DNA of 64,000 bases from Amoebophrya sp. A120 (lineage: Eukaryota > Sar > Dinophyceae > Syndiniales > Amoebophryaceae). Under the pieces are notes generated by a model. It was given only the letters and a program-made list of their open reading frames with translations. It was not told the DNA's origin and searched no databases. Both the position numbers and the translations under genes were made by a program. Positions 36,901-48,140 of this stretch are shown in pieces. Numbering within the stretch: the stretch's first letter is position 1; each line of letters begins with the position of its first letter. Location of the stretch: contig CAJINV010000003.1 in assembly GCA_905178155.1 (NCBI GenBank), positions 4,809,863-4,873,862 on the forward strand. The letters are read 5' to 3'.

Positions 36901-37107
36901 CGACACGACGGCCCCAGACGCATCCTCCACGGCCCGGTCCGTCAGCTGCGACAGCGGCGACTCCACCTGGTCAAACGGATCCTCGTGCTGCAGCATGCGC
37001 AGCGAAAGTCCCTGGTCCATAAGTAGGACGACCCAGCTGCAGCAAATAACCGGTGCTACCAAACACCATCGCGAGCGCGCGGACGGACTTGCTGCACACC
37101 CGCCCAT
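33923..37107 (-). CDS. Secreted or surface Cys-rich repeat protein, 4 exons, two introners
   Basis: Exons 37107-36666, 36381-36325 (57 nt), 35994-34592 and 34435-33923; total 2415 nt, 804 aa. The first two introns are introners; the third (34436-34591) is a GT-AG intron joined in phase (DSDIQ/HTDPDFF). Residues about 13-32 (RWCLVAPVICCSWVVLLMDQ) form a signal peptide or anchor. The middle 450 residues are repeated modules of the form C-x-W-x(4-6)-C-x-x-D-x-C (for example CHWTGNLCVMDSC, CVWTSGNLCTTDVC, CKWSAGTQKCDTDLC), about ten copies, each likely stabilised by disulfides. The C-terminal part has one more folded block (FFAVCQEMVVSVILSVDG) and a Pro/Ala/Glu tail. Presumably extracellular; the ligand is unknown. 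No transmembrane helix near the C-terminus. Confidence 0.8.
36000..36324 (-). mobile_element. Introner element (family C)
   Basis: Inverted ends of 36 bp with 34 matches (left arm tattaagaggaaaaatcccc). Exact duplication cggcc at 35995-35999 and 36325-36329. Excision restores SGCEADMAHHCTW in frame. 325 bp, the longest introner in the window. Within the duplication window a GC-AG reading is possible. Confidence 0.9.
36387..36665 (-). mobile_element. Introner element (family B, reverse orientation)
   Basis: Inverted ends of 32 bp with 31 matches (tatcctgagtaaaaacgt). Exact duplication ggcgg at 36382-36386 and 36666-36670. Excision joins DRAASR to LVQHHSVC in frame; any internal GT-AG choice would leave a TGA. 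279 bp. The interior matches the family B copy at 60433 only when one of the two is reverse-complemented. Confidence 0.9.
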
Positions 37108-37981
37108 GCTCGCTCTGTTTCAAGTCGAACCAGGCAAGTTCATAGTGGCGGGGGCGATACAAGCGATACTACTTGTATCACACTCGTCCTGCCTGGTACA
37201 GCTTTTGCTGTGAAACGATGTTGAATTCTCTTTCTGTTCCACTCATGAACATTTTGGGCCTTTTTCGGCACGGAAAAAATCACAGGCGTATGTGTACTAA
37301 CTCGCTTTCGCACTCGCAGGCCAGGCAGCACAAACATGGCACAAGAACATGAAGCATGTGTGCCTCAGTCACATTCTCATCAAACTCCGTTTGCCCTCAT
37401 AAGTGACCTGTTTATATATCGGGCCCTTCCAGCACTCCGTGCTCTATGTGTTTATGAAAAGTCCACCAGGTTGGCCGCACTGTTTCTGTCTGAGCAACAA
37501 AGAACTGTGAGATCTACCCGGAAGGAAAATCTGCGTGAGCTGCTCCGCAAATGCTCGCTTTGTCCTTCGTTTTTCCTGAGCCTGAAGAGACTTACTTTGC
37601 GTCGATATTAAACGCTTCTGTATTCTCAGGGTTCGTGTCAGCCTGCATCTGAATGTAATTCCGCGCACATGTTCACTTTATATCGCGGCGAGCTGTTGTT
37701 TTTGCAACGGCAGCTCTAATTATTCAGTTCTTTGTTTGTGGTTTTGGCACTGTCTATGGCACTCGCACTCTTGACTTCTGCATTTGACAATTTAAAGAAA
37801 AAGAAACTACAACTACTGGCAGTCATGTACGAAACAATTGAAACGATTTCTATTCTCACACAGGTGAAGGGATAATTCTCGTACGGCAGCGAGCATGAAA
37901 CAAGTTAGACTTAGAGAGTAGAGCAACAGCGAGTAGAAGCTCCGCGATCCCTGCCCAAGGGGGCACATACCGAGAGCGCGC
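37108..37981. other. Intergenic, nothing seen
   Basis: About 870 bp of AT-rich DNA between the polycystin-like gene stop and the start of the Cys-rich gene. No ORF with support. Confidence 0.4.
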
Positions 37982-40900
37982 TCAGTACTGCCTTGGCGCT
38001 TGGTTTCGCATTTGAACGTGAATCCGCTCGACCAATTCCAAGATCCGTGTATTTTGGTCTTCGAGCTGCGCGACCTGGTCCTCTACACGCCGCAGCCGGC
38101 GCCAATCCGCACTGCGGTCTGGGGATCCGCGCCCGTGATCGGCGCGAACGCGCTCCTGCACCTCCGTGAGTTGCTGTATCGCGCGGAGGATATTGTTCAC
38201 TTTCGCCTCCACCCGGTCACTCGCTTGGTACCGCTCGGCAAACCGGCTGTCCAGCCAGCGAAACCGGTCCTGCAGAAAGTCGCTCATCTGCCGTACACCC
38301 TTTTCGAGGCCCGCTGAATCGAAGCCCTTCGACTGCACCAGCTCGCCCGACTTTTCCAACAGGGTTGGCGCCAGCGCCATTTGTAACATCTCCGCCGACT
38401 GCGCGATCTGGTTCACATCGCTTTGCGGCGGGCCGGAAACTCCCCCACCGAACAACGGCGCACCGCCGGGACCGCGGAGGTGCGGTGGTCCGCCTGCTCT
38501 TGCGGGACTACTCCCTCCCCCGGCGTTGAACTTGAAACCGGTGCGACTCGGGATCATGTAGTCCAGCAGAGTCTCCATGTTCTCGGAAGCCCGTTTGGAG
38601 TAGGCCAGGGTCTTCGTGATCATGCGGCAGGCCATAGTCAGTGTGACTTCCTCCTCCTTCTCGTTTTCCGAAGCGTCGTGGGCGATGGCCATCGAGACCA
38701 AATACTCCGAGTTGTACTTACTCATGCGGGGGAAGGCGCGGCGCAAGGAGCGCGCGGAGACAAACTTGTCCGGGTGCGCTGGGTCGTCGTCGTCCTCGAA
38801 CTCGCAAAGCAGGTACCTAAAGAATCGATGCTGACCAGCATTGGGGGTTCCACCACAAGCTTGTTCCATGAACAGACACTCTACTCCGAGACAAGGATCG
38901 ATACGCGACCGAGGGGGGGTGTCCGAGATAAAATTGCAATGACTGAGAGAAAATATAAGGAGCCGAGCGCCAAGCACAGGCGCGAGATGAAACATATCGA
39001 CCATACCAGATGTCCAAATGGCCCTTGGTTTCGTTCATTTGCCGGTAAGTAGAGAAAGTCTGCTCGATGATCGTTTCTGCTCCCACCTGCTTTGCGTCTG
39101 CCTTCGCGAACTGGTTCATGACAATGGCGAGCAGGATGTTGAACATGATAATGGTGACCGACCACTGGAAAAGCCAAAACCACAGCGTGCCGCAGGCGAA
39201 GTCCAGCGCAGTGGCGCCATCTTGTCCAATCAATTCTTGAAAATCAAAATCTCCGAGCAAAATGGCGAACCCGGTGTTCAGCGAAGACGCCAGATCACTG
39301 AAGGCACGAATCCGGGACCCGAACAACGTCTGTGCTGTTGCCATGAACGCCAGAAAAATCGTCATGAACACCACGAAAAAGTGCGCGATATCCGAACTGC
39401 CATCCACGATGGTGCGCGTCACCACCTCAAGTCGCGGGTTCGCACGAAAACCCTTGAAGAACCGCAACATGATGATTAGCAGGTAGATGCCTGTGGTCGT
39501 CGTGTGGGGGGAAAATGATGAATGGCTTTCCGGTAAGGAGGGGAAAGGAAAATTTGATATTGACTTTCCGGTACTTAGCAGAGCTGCGATAGACATAGAT
39601 ACGTTTTCTTCAGCAGCGAAACGAGTCGCAAGTCAAAGTCATCTTTTATACCGATAAAGACGCGGAGCAGCTCGCAGGTGGCCGCAATGCCGTCCGCGGT
39701 TTCGTGGAGGTCGTCGAGCTGCTGGTAAAGCTGCTCGTACGTGTCCACGTCCGGGGCGTTGTCCACAATCTCGGTTGGCGTCAAATACGTTTGCTTCACG
39801 GAACTGTGAATCATCTGGTCCGCGGTCCCACTAACTTGCGGGAGCTTGTTGATGTGATCTCGAAGCGGGCCGCTCACCGAGAGCGCCATCTGCCAGAATA
39901 TTCCGGACAAGACAAAGCCGAAAAGGATTGACAGCCAATCTACCTGTGGTTCCAGTTTCGCCGTGCATCACGAGTACTAGCAGGTAAGAAAAGCCGAAAC
40001 GAATTTGAAAATCCTGCATATCATTTTTCCTCCTCCCATCCAAGCAAAAGTCGCAACATGACAACTTTTGCGGTACTTACCATGTTCCAAAACTCCCAAT
40101 AGTCGAAGAAACCGTCAACGCCATTTTTGATTGCGGGAATCAGCTCCTTGGATTCCGATATCATCATCTTGACGAGCAACTATCAAGTGCAAAAATGTCT
40201 GGGTCTGGAAGAGTGCATGTTTGTCATGCTTGTCTGGCATGACTCTTAAATATGTCATGCACGCTACCCAAGAGCTCCATTTTTCTGTGATGCAGAAACG
40301 CAGCTTGTCATGCAGAATAGGCAACACCTAGAGGCTCAGAAACTTGTCATGCTGAGCCAGCATTTGTGGCCTCATCATGAGACGCCACCCAGCATCACAA
40401 GTTTCCAGACCCAGACATTTTTACATTTGATAGCAACAGCACGTAGACCAAGTCCAGCAGGTACATGGTCCAGTGATGGTAGGGGTCTGCTAGAAAACTC
40501 GTCAGGCGATACCGTATCACGAAGAGGCCCTGCCGCCGCCACAGCAGTTCGAGATGCATTACCGTGAACATACCGTAGTGGGCGTTGTAGAACAGCGTTC
40601 GTATACGAATTTTCGTCGTCATACGGTTCAACCATACCTGCAGGAATAGCATATGCGAATGGGTCACTGTCATGTGCATGACAGACGTAAAACAAAGATT
40701 GATCTATGTCTATGTGCAACTGAAATCTTATTTGAATGAGAAACGAACTTTTCTCGCCGTCATCATTCAGAAACGAAGCGAGAATTGTCAAAATCAATGC
40801 AATTCATTACCGACTTCGACAAGTCGTCCGCCTTTGCGCGCATGTCTGATATTCTTTCTTGGTAGAGAAACCATTGCGTGAGTCTGCCTGTCTTTCCGAA

Positions 40901-41953
40901 GTCTTCTTCCACTTCTGCACCGTCCATGGGTTGACACTCCCCGTCCAGCTTGCCCGCGAACACCGCCTCCGGGTTGTCGACAAAGGCCGTAATCAAAGAA
41001 CCGCGGTTGTCGTAATAGGGGATCAGCTCGCCGGCCTGCATGCAGTCTTCACTCGCGACTGCGAATTTCTGCAGTCCGACGCCGCCTATTACTTGGTTGA
41101 AGGACGCCAGACGGCCGGGGACCGGAAAGTCGCGCACCAGCTCAGAATTCGTGCCCTGGCGAAACATCGCGTTGACGAAGCTGGTACTGAACCAGTCCCA
41201 GAACGTTGGCACGTCGTGGACGTCCCGCATCAAAAACGGGCCTTCGTGGTTGGAAATCCCGCCCTCGCCCGAGATTTCGTTTTGAATCGCCGCGTGGAGC
41301 TCGTAGGTTTGCCGGATCTCCAGGTGTGACCCCATCCAAGCGAGAAAGCACGTGAAGAAAACGAACGTGAAGGGCAGCGAGAAACAGGCATCGTTTTTGG
41401 TGAACTGGAATCTGAGATACGTGACCAGTTGGGGTCGCGTGCACTCCTCCTGCGTTCTAACGTCCTTTGCATTCCGGTCCCCGCGGACCTCCTTCAGCAC
41501 AATGTTGAAGACTAGGGATCCCTGCGTAATCGCTTTGAACAGCTCGTCGACGGATATGACGCCGTTCCCGTCCCTGTCGCAGTCCTCCGCCATTTGCCGT
41601 ACATTCTCTTCGGTCAGTTTGCTCCCGGGCATCGCACAGAGCACTAAGAGGTCGTCAACCGTGATCTCCAACGGCTCCGGCTCCCCGGTGAGAGGATTTT
41701 TCCTGCCCACCTTCTTCGGACACAGACACTCGAACAGCTCTTGCACCTCGGGACGCGTAACGGTGTGGAGTGTATCCGGCGACTGCAGCTTCTTGTACAC
41801 CGGGAGGCGCCCCAGCTGCTTGATGATGCGGTCAAACGTCGCCTCTGCCATCGTCGTTTTGTCTGTAGTGAAATTACATTTTGCACTGCAGGCTGTGCGC
41901 TGGCTACACAAAAACAGAAATTCTCTTGCGGAAGGCCGAAAAACCGCAGTCAT
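37982..41953 (-). CDS. Polycystin-2-like (PKD2/TRPP) cation channel with N-terminal EF-hand
   Basis: Exons 41953-40811, 40637-40433, 40175-40081, 39943-39595, 39490-39002 and 38859-37982; total 3159 nt, 1052 aa. Exons 2 and 3 are separated by an introner; other introns are GT-AG, though the last two junctions use weak donors and are less certain. N-terminal EF-hand loop: DCDRDGNGVISVDE (residues about 120). S1: LPFTFVFFTCFLAWMG. A long extracellular polycystin-type domain follows (FLMRDVHDVPTFWDWF, NQVIGGVGLQKF, LFYNAHYGMFTVMHLEL). S2-S3: HWTMYLLDLVYVLLLVK and WEFWNMVDWLSILFG; S4-like RFFKGFRANPRLEVV; S5 IAHFFVVFMTIFLAFM; pore loop LNTGFAILLGDFDF; S6 VTIIMFNILLAIVMNQFAKAD. The C-terminus has a coiled coil. 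In other protists such channels sit in ciliary or endomembranes and conduct Ca2+ and monovalent cations. Confidence 0.88.
40181..40432 (-). mobile_element. Introner element (family A)
   Basis: Inverted ends of 31 bp with 28 matches. Exact duplication gcaac (agcaac if one extra base is counted) at 40176-40180 and 40433-40437. Excision gives LDLVYVLLLVKMMISES, a continuous transmembrane helix of the channel. 252 bp. Same interior orientation as the copies at 25772 and 60750. Confidence 0.9.
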
Positions 41954-42834
41954 CAGGCCGTACTACTAGCGTTCCCGGTTTAGGTCCAAAATGTCACTTA
42001 AAGCCTACGGCATACAAAGATTCTCGTCCTATTGGACCCGAAAGATGTGCTTAAACACTACCCAGCCTCCCGGGTTCGATGCCCATCGGTCTGGAAGACG
42101 ACGACGTGGAACTCCCATACTGCAAATAGGCTGATCCGTTCGACGACGCGAGGCTGTTGGCTTGCTGCATTTCCACATGCTACGTTTTCGCGCCAAGCCG
42201 TCCACCCGACCAACAGCCGCCCTACGAAAAGACAATGGAGATACAGATACTATCTTTGAAAGAGCAGAACTGGGGGAGCATGTTTTAGCTGCAGATTTTG
42301 TGAAACGTCTAGGAACATGAAAAACATATACGGTCTCTTCAATTCAAAGTTGTTTAGCAGAGCTTGTCGTGCAGAAGGATTGATACAGAGCTTGCAACGC
42401 CATGAGGGTTTCGTCTACAAGGGACCAGAGAAATGCTGCATTTCAGTCTATTTAGCACTCTTTACCTAGAACTCTCTCGAAATATTTGCCACACCATCAC
42501 GCGAAGGCATTGCGGCTTAGGCAACAAGTAAATGCTGAAAAACGCCCCATATAGTGAAACTTGCTGGGCGACAAGCCACCCATGCATTCCAAAAATTAAG
42601 CGAGCCTGTCGAAACTGAACAACGAGAGCCACCCAGAAACGGAAGACATCCTCATTTAATTGGCATCGCTCCTCCATGAGCTTGCTCACTGTCACACCAT
42701 GCACGGTGTCTGTTCAAGTTCAACATCATAGACGATCAACAAAGCAGTCGCCAATCAATCGACTTAGTGCTTGAAACGGAGCTGCCAGTCCCTCCGGATG
42801 GAAAAAAAAGATAAATATACACTGACACGCTGAA
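41954..42834. other. Intergenic; possible introner relic
   Basis: About 880 bp without a supported gene. 42340-42440 contains cttgtcgtgcagaa- and ttgcaacgccatgag-type motifs that resemble introner interiors, but no inverted ends or duplication were found. A box-B-like ggttcgatgcc at 42072-42083 does not fold into a tRNA. Confidence 0.35.
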
Positions 42835-43527
42835 TCAATCAAAGCCGCCTGAGCACTCAGCCGAATTCTCTGCGTCACTTTTTGTCATAGCTTTGATGTT
42901 ATGCGCACCGCCGCACGCGTTGACGATATCCTGCTTTCTTCCGCACTGTTGTCCTGCTTCACTCCGCTGCTTTCCTTCACCCACCACCGTCGACTTGAAT
43001 CCGTCGAAGCGCTTACCGTTGCAACAGCACACCATCGCCTTTGTCGGTTTTTCTATTTCCCCGTGGATTTCGTGGACTTTCAGCATGACAGCATTTCGTG
43101 TGCTGGCACAGCACTCCGCGCAAACGACATCGCAGTTTTTTTCTGCTTCATTGTGGAGTGTGCCAATTTCCGTGTCCGAAAGTTTATCATAGTTGTTTCT
43201 CGACGGGAAGGCTGATGTGGTCCCATCAACGCACTCGCAGACAAAGTGGAATCCTCCCTTTTTCTCCTGATTGGTTGCAACTATGTTCCTTGCCAGGTTT
43301 GCCCCAGTAACGAACAGGGCAGTACCAAGTGGTTTCTGTTTATCTAAAATAGCGACAGCTGGATCTTCGGCATCACTTCCGACGACTGCCTGTCGTTCGT
43401 CTGTGGACTTGACCTCGTCCGCAAACTCGGTCTCGGCCACCGGGGGAGGCACTATCCCATGCACCGTGCCCACAGCGAAAGCCACGGTAGCTGCAAACAA
43501 CAGCTTCGTGGCAACCGCGAGGGCCAT
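42835..43527 (-). CDS. Small secreted Cys-rich protein, single exon
   Basis: 230 aa from ATG at 43527. A classical signal peptide covers residues about 1-24 (VATKLLFAATVAFAVGTVHG). The mature part has about 14 Cys, most in the C-terminal half with pairs and triplets (CDVVCAECCAS, MVCCCNGKRFDGFKS), and a helix VMLKVHEIHGEIEKP. No catalytic motif and no family I recognise. The signal peptide and Cys density suggest an extracellular or vacuolar protein. Complete: clean start, clean stop, no introns. Confidence 0.75.
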   Translation of the reverse strand: MALAVATKLLFAATVAFAVGTVHGIVPPPVAETEFADEVKSTDERQAVVGSDAEDPAVAILDKQKPLGTALFVTGANLARNIVATNQEKKGGFHFVCECVDGTTSAFPSRNNYDKLSDTEIGTLHNEAEKNCDVVCAECCASTRNAVMLKVHEIHGEIEKPTKAMVCCCNGKRFDGFKSTVVGEGKQRSEAGQQCGRKQDIVNACGGAHNIKAMTKSDAENSAECSGGFD

Positions 43528-44399
43528 TCTCGCATCCAGCTGTGGGCTGGCTCACATACTGTGGGCTTAAGTCTACAGCTTTGTTTCCGCGGGAGTGAGT
43601 GCCATCTTCTTGACTATCCACAATACCATCTGCGCAGCTGGCTTTAGAATTCTCCACTACGCGGGGAAAATTGAAATGCCAGTGCACTGTACTTCACGTG
43701 GCTCTCCACTAGCCGTCCTACAAATACATTCGGTCTCTCTCGTCAATAGTATCATCGCGCTCACGCTCTCAATAGCATCCTCGCCCTCTTTTTCTCAGTA
43801 CCATTTTCGCGTTCTCCAGGTGCACGTCGAGCTCGAGCCCGTAAGAACACCTCCTATCAACAAATGTTCATTTCTGTGAATTTTTCGTTTGATGCATCGC
43901 TACGACTTGTGCATTTGCTATCAGCACATACAGAGAAACGAGTGCGCGTCCCGAAATTTCACTGGCAAGCATCACATCCTGTGTTTCCGAAAGCGTAATC
44001 CAGTAATCCTGTGAACTAAGTAATCCTAAATCGGGTGCGTAATATGAATAAACAAACTAAGATGGGGTGATCCAAAAGTAATCCAAATAATGTTGTTCGC
44101 CAAAAGTAATCCAAGTAATCTAAATAAACACGCCCTAAACGGTGATGTGCTTGCGTGAAACAAAACGGCGGGTGAGACAAACAGACTCAACTTCTTTGTA
44201 CATACTGCAACATCTCGGCAATCGCTCACTTCGTATCGTGCATTTTTTACCGCCTTTCACATGGATTTTCGTTTTGTATTTCTCCTTCTTTCCGCGAATC
44301 CCGTTTTTTGTCTCCTTCTCCTTGAAGATCACCACCTAAAAATCTTACAAAATTCGAAATCGGTGGCGCCGTTTCCGCGCAAAAGAAACATCCAGCGCC
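43528..44399. other. Intergenic, nothing seen
   Basis: About 870 bp. The stretch 44010-44120 has two close copies of a taatccaa-type motif (aaagtaatccaaataat and aaagtaatccaagtaat), a short local duplication. No gene. Confidence 0.4.
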
Positions 44400-47300
44400 T
44401 CACTTGTAGTGCGCCAAGGTCAGATCGACGTCGTCCGAGGCGTCCACGAGCGACACATTTTTGTCTGTGTCCGCGGAGATAGTTTGCAAAAATTGAATGA
44501 CCTCCTCGATCGCATCGATGTCGGTTTGCTTGGCCAGCATTGCGTTGTTGTACACATCGATTTTTTGCGCGCAGTTCCCGTAGTCTTCCAGCTCCTGTTG
44601 CGCGTCGTCCTCCGCAGTCTCGGCGTTTTCCAGGGCCGTCTTCTCGGTGGCGAGCTCCTTCGCGAGCTCGACCTTTTCGTCGGTTTTGCCGTTCTTCAGG
44701 TCGGTGAGCTCCTTGTGAGCCTCCGTCAGCTCCTCCTTCTCCTTGTCGCACTTCTCTTTGGACTCCGCGGCTTCGGCGATGGTGTCATCGAGGTTCTTGG
44801 CCAGGTTATCTTTGATCATCAGCAACATGGTCACCACCTTTGCGCCCCCAGACCGGCGGGCGGCCTGGTCCGTGAAGTCAGTGCTCTGCTGTATCAAATG
44901 CAAAAGTGTCTGGGTCTGGAATTATGCGGGTTTTCTATGACTCATGAGGTCTGGAATGCAGCGCCATGACAAACTCTGTGAGATCTCTACCTCTAGCATG
45001 CTGATCCTGCATGAGAAATTCCCTCTCAACTCGGTAAAAAACGACGGCTGTTGGTAATCACGCAACACAGATCTCTTGCATGATTCAGATTTAGCATGAC
45101 AAGTTCCATCCTCCCAGACCCAGAAATTTTTACATTTGATATGCTGCTTCTTGCTCTGATCACTTTCCATGCTGTTGTACTTGTCGTTGTAGTCGGCCTG
45201 TTATGGGATTTGCAATTACAGATTTGAAGACAAAAGTACTTAAGTGAAGACAGAGAGTGAGAAAAAGGTGGAAGAAGCGGTTCCTAAAAAAAACATGCGG
45301 TTGTAAGTTTTAAACACATAAGACACCTTGCGGTGCATACAATTCAAACCTTCTCACGAGGCAACTCACAGTTCGCGTCAGTGAGTGTTTCAACACGGAC
45401 ACTTTCACACAACGCTATTCACTACCTGGAAGTGTTCGTGCTCCTTTAAAGCGGCCAGGGCATCGTCGCCGTAGGCCTCAGCCAACTTCTCCGTGGCGGC
45501 TTCCACGGCAGCCTTCTCTGCTTCGATCTCCTCCTTTTGGGTCTTGAGCGTGCTCGCGGTCTGGGCGCAGTTGGAGTCCAGATCGGCCTTGGTCTTCTCA
45601 TTCACGGCCAAGTCGCCAATCACCTTCTTGATTTCGTCGTCGACGAAGCGAATGTCTTGCGTCGTCGCGGTGACGGCGTCCTCCGCGGCAACGCGGGCCT
45701 GCGTCGCTTCCTCCTTGGCCATCTCAAGCTTGTGCGTCGTCTCCACGCAGGTGTTCTTGGCGTCGTCGGTTTCCTTGATCTCCGTCTTCAGCGTTTCGAT
45801 CATCTCTTCGCACTTCTCGACGATCTTCTCCGTGGCGGTCAGGCCGGCGGCGGACGTTTGGGACAAAAAGGCCATGACCGCGCGCTTCGTTTCGGACGGA
45901 AGGCGGTGGATCTGGCGGGCGATGCGATCCACGCGGCTGGTCAGCGACATGCGGACCTTCGTCTTCATGCCCTGCTGGAGGAAGTTCGGGCTCGCGTTGT
46001 TGTCGCCGGCGACAATGGACTCCAAGATCGGGAGCGTCGCGTCAATGGCAGTCAGCTCCGCCTCGGCGTCCGCGACCTGCTTGCCGTAGAAACTGGAGCG
46101 TGCATCGCAGTCCGCCTGCATGTTGTCGAAGAACTCCACGTCGACGTCCATCTTCTGCTTCACGGCATTGTATTCCTGGAGTGGGATTCGTTCACATTGG
46201 AACTTCGCACCATCTGCACAGATTCCATTACGCCGAGACAGTTTGTAGTGGCAACACTAGCATAGCAGCTTGGGCACAAAAAAATGAAGCTCGTCTCTTG
46301 TTTATATTCTTGAAATAACAATCGAAAGCGCAAGTTTAAATTCGTACCTCGACATACTCGCCCTTCAACTTCATGTTTTCTGCTAAGATGCCTTCTTGTG
46401 TGCGCTTAATGAACTCGTGCTCGGAGATTGCCTGTTCTGCCAGAAGCATCTCTTTCGTGTACACCTTTCGGGCATTCACGTTCTCGATAGTGTCCTGCTG
46501 CAGGTCTACTGCGGTTTGCTTTTTTAGGTCGATCAAGTACCCTGCTGCCTGGCCCATCGTGCCCTCGCCCACAGCCTTGCCTGTGAGTTGCTGCACCAAT
46601 GCCAGGGTTTGCTTCATCTCTTCGGCTTCCGCCTGCAAAAACATGCTTTTTGGCTTGGACAGCACGCCGATCGCTTTGGACAACACGTTCAGGGTCTCGA
46701 TGTTTTCGCCTTTCCTCTTGGAAAACTCCGCGTCATCCGTCTCCATGCGCTGTTTTAGAGTTTCAGCGAATCACTGCAGCAGCGAAAAAATGCATTTAAA
46801 TGCGAAAGGTGTTGTCTCGTCAAACTAAACTCAGATTTAGAAAGAATCTCTGTCTGCAAACCTCCGAAATTCTCAGTTTTTAAAATTTCGTGACATTATT
46901 GCTCGACACATTAAAACCGCGCTACGTATTGTATCCGCGCTACCTTGGTGAGTTGTCCCTGCTTTTTCTTCTGCCCTGCGATGTTCTTCGTTTCGAAGGC
47001 GATCTGGAGCTCGGCCTCTGTGATCAGACTGGAACTAGTGCCGATCAATTTCGTGAGCTCGGTTAAGCGCGTCTTTGCGTCCTCGATGGCCTTTCCTCGT
47101 GCGGCTCCCTCTTCCTTGCAAAAGCACGCAAATTGGTCATACATACGCTTGTCGCGGTCGTTATCGGAGGCGATGTCCTTCTTCATGTCAAGCAGCAACT
47201 TGATTACTTTTCCAATCGCGCCCTCGGTCCCGTACTTTCCGGTCTTTACAGCCACCGGTGGCGCGCTACCGAGTGCGTCTGCGGCCTGTTTAGCTTCCGC

Positions 47301-47411
47301 CTCCAATGCGGCTTGGCGTGCCTTTTCATCCGCCTCCGGCTGGCCGAGGCGATCATGACGGCTGGCCGAGGCGGCCGCCGTGGTAGCAACGAGCAGCGAC
47401 CGCAACCGCAT
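44400..47411 (-). CDS. Secreted coiled-coil protein of a dinoflagellate type, 5 exons
   Basis: Exons 47411-46944, 46749-46348, 46175-45426, 45197-45142 (56 nt) and 44886-44400; 2163 nt, 720 aa. Three GT-AG introns agree in phase (QLTK/RMETDDAEF, YVE/EYNAVKQK, HFQ/ADYNDKYN); the fourth is an introner. Signal peptide MRLRSLLVATTAAASA. The rest is nearly all alpha-helical heptad text with a few spaced Cys: GKVIKLLLDMKKDIASDNDR, YDQFACFCKEEG, RLTELTKLIGTSSSLI, NVLSKAIGVLSKP, FLQ. I recognise this order (DMKxxIxxD, CFCK, RLTELT, AIxVLSK, SFLQ) from many dinoflagellate predicted proteins, none with a known job to my memory. Presumably a secreted or cell-covering structural protein. This is one of the main clues to the lineage. 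Confidence 0.82.
44892..45141 (-). mobile_element. Introner element (family A, reverse orientation)
   Basis: Inverted ends of about 31 bp with 26 matches. Exact duplication tgctg at 44887-44891 and 45142-45146. Excision restores SKKQQSTDFTDQ in frame. 250 bp. The interior aligns with the other family A copies only after reverse complementing, so this copy is inserted the other way round. Confidence 0.88.
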
Positions 47412-48140
47412 TGACACACCTACCAAACCTAAATCTCCTACCAAGATCCTAAAAATCAACGGATCTTTTTTGCGAACGAAGGGAAAGTGCAAAAATAGAA
47501 CAACGGGGAAAAAATTTGGGATCGAAAGAAATCTAACTTGCGAGCGTCAGAGCCACAAAAGCAACACTAAGCGATCGAGCGCGAATTTTTCCGTCGGCAC
47601 ACTGTGCTTCCCACGGTGCCTTTGCGAATTTTTTTTTCGCATAAGCGTAGCAGCTGCTCTGGCAAAATCTTTCTACCTGGAAACCAAGCTCTGTCACAAT
47701 TCGTTCGGGAGAATGGGGACTTCTCCGGGTTTTGTTCGTAAACGTGTTACACTCGTACAAGGTAAATTAGTGGTGGGAAATTGGTACATTTGGGGTTTAC
47801 TACGAATTTCGTTTGTAATTTCAGCTCTCTAGCAGCGTTCAAGCACCGCTTTTGTTGCATTCCTGAGTCATAAATTTTCCAAAGTCTTACGTTTCATACA
47901 CCGCCCTCAGATGAGCAGCGGTGACTTCTGTTGCTTCTTGATTCTAAAACTAGTAAATTGGCTTTTTAGTTTTACATTAATTTTGAATTGTTGCAATCGG
48001 TGGCGATGTTCACACCGAGTGTACACTGGCGGTCATCTAAAGGAGCATGAGAATCTCTCTTCTACTACCATTCTAAATCAGCTCCTGCAGCAAGCGTAGC
48101 GCTCCCGCGCTCAACATACCACCTATGTTTTTTTCTCCAC
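47412..48140. other. Intergenic, nothing seen
   Basis: About 730 bp between gene 48141-49917 (stop side) and the coiled-coil gene start. The frame of the latter is open 27 codons upstream of the chosen ATG at 47411, but the signal peptide favours this start. Confidence 0.4.

Noticed and set aside
42040-42090. Possible tRNA (box-B-like ggttcgatgcc)
   Set aside because: The TpsiC stem pairs at only three positions and no A box, acceptor stem or anticodon arm can be drawn.
44010-44120. Short repeated taatccaa motif as a possible CRISPR or centromeric repeat
   Set aside because: Only two or three irregular copies; no spacers.
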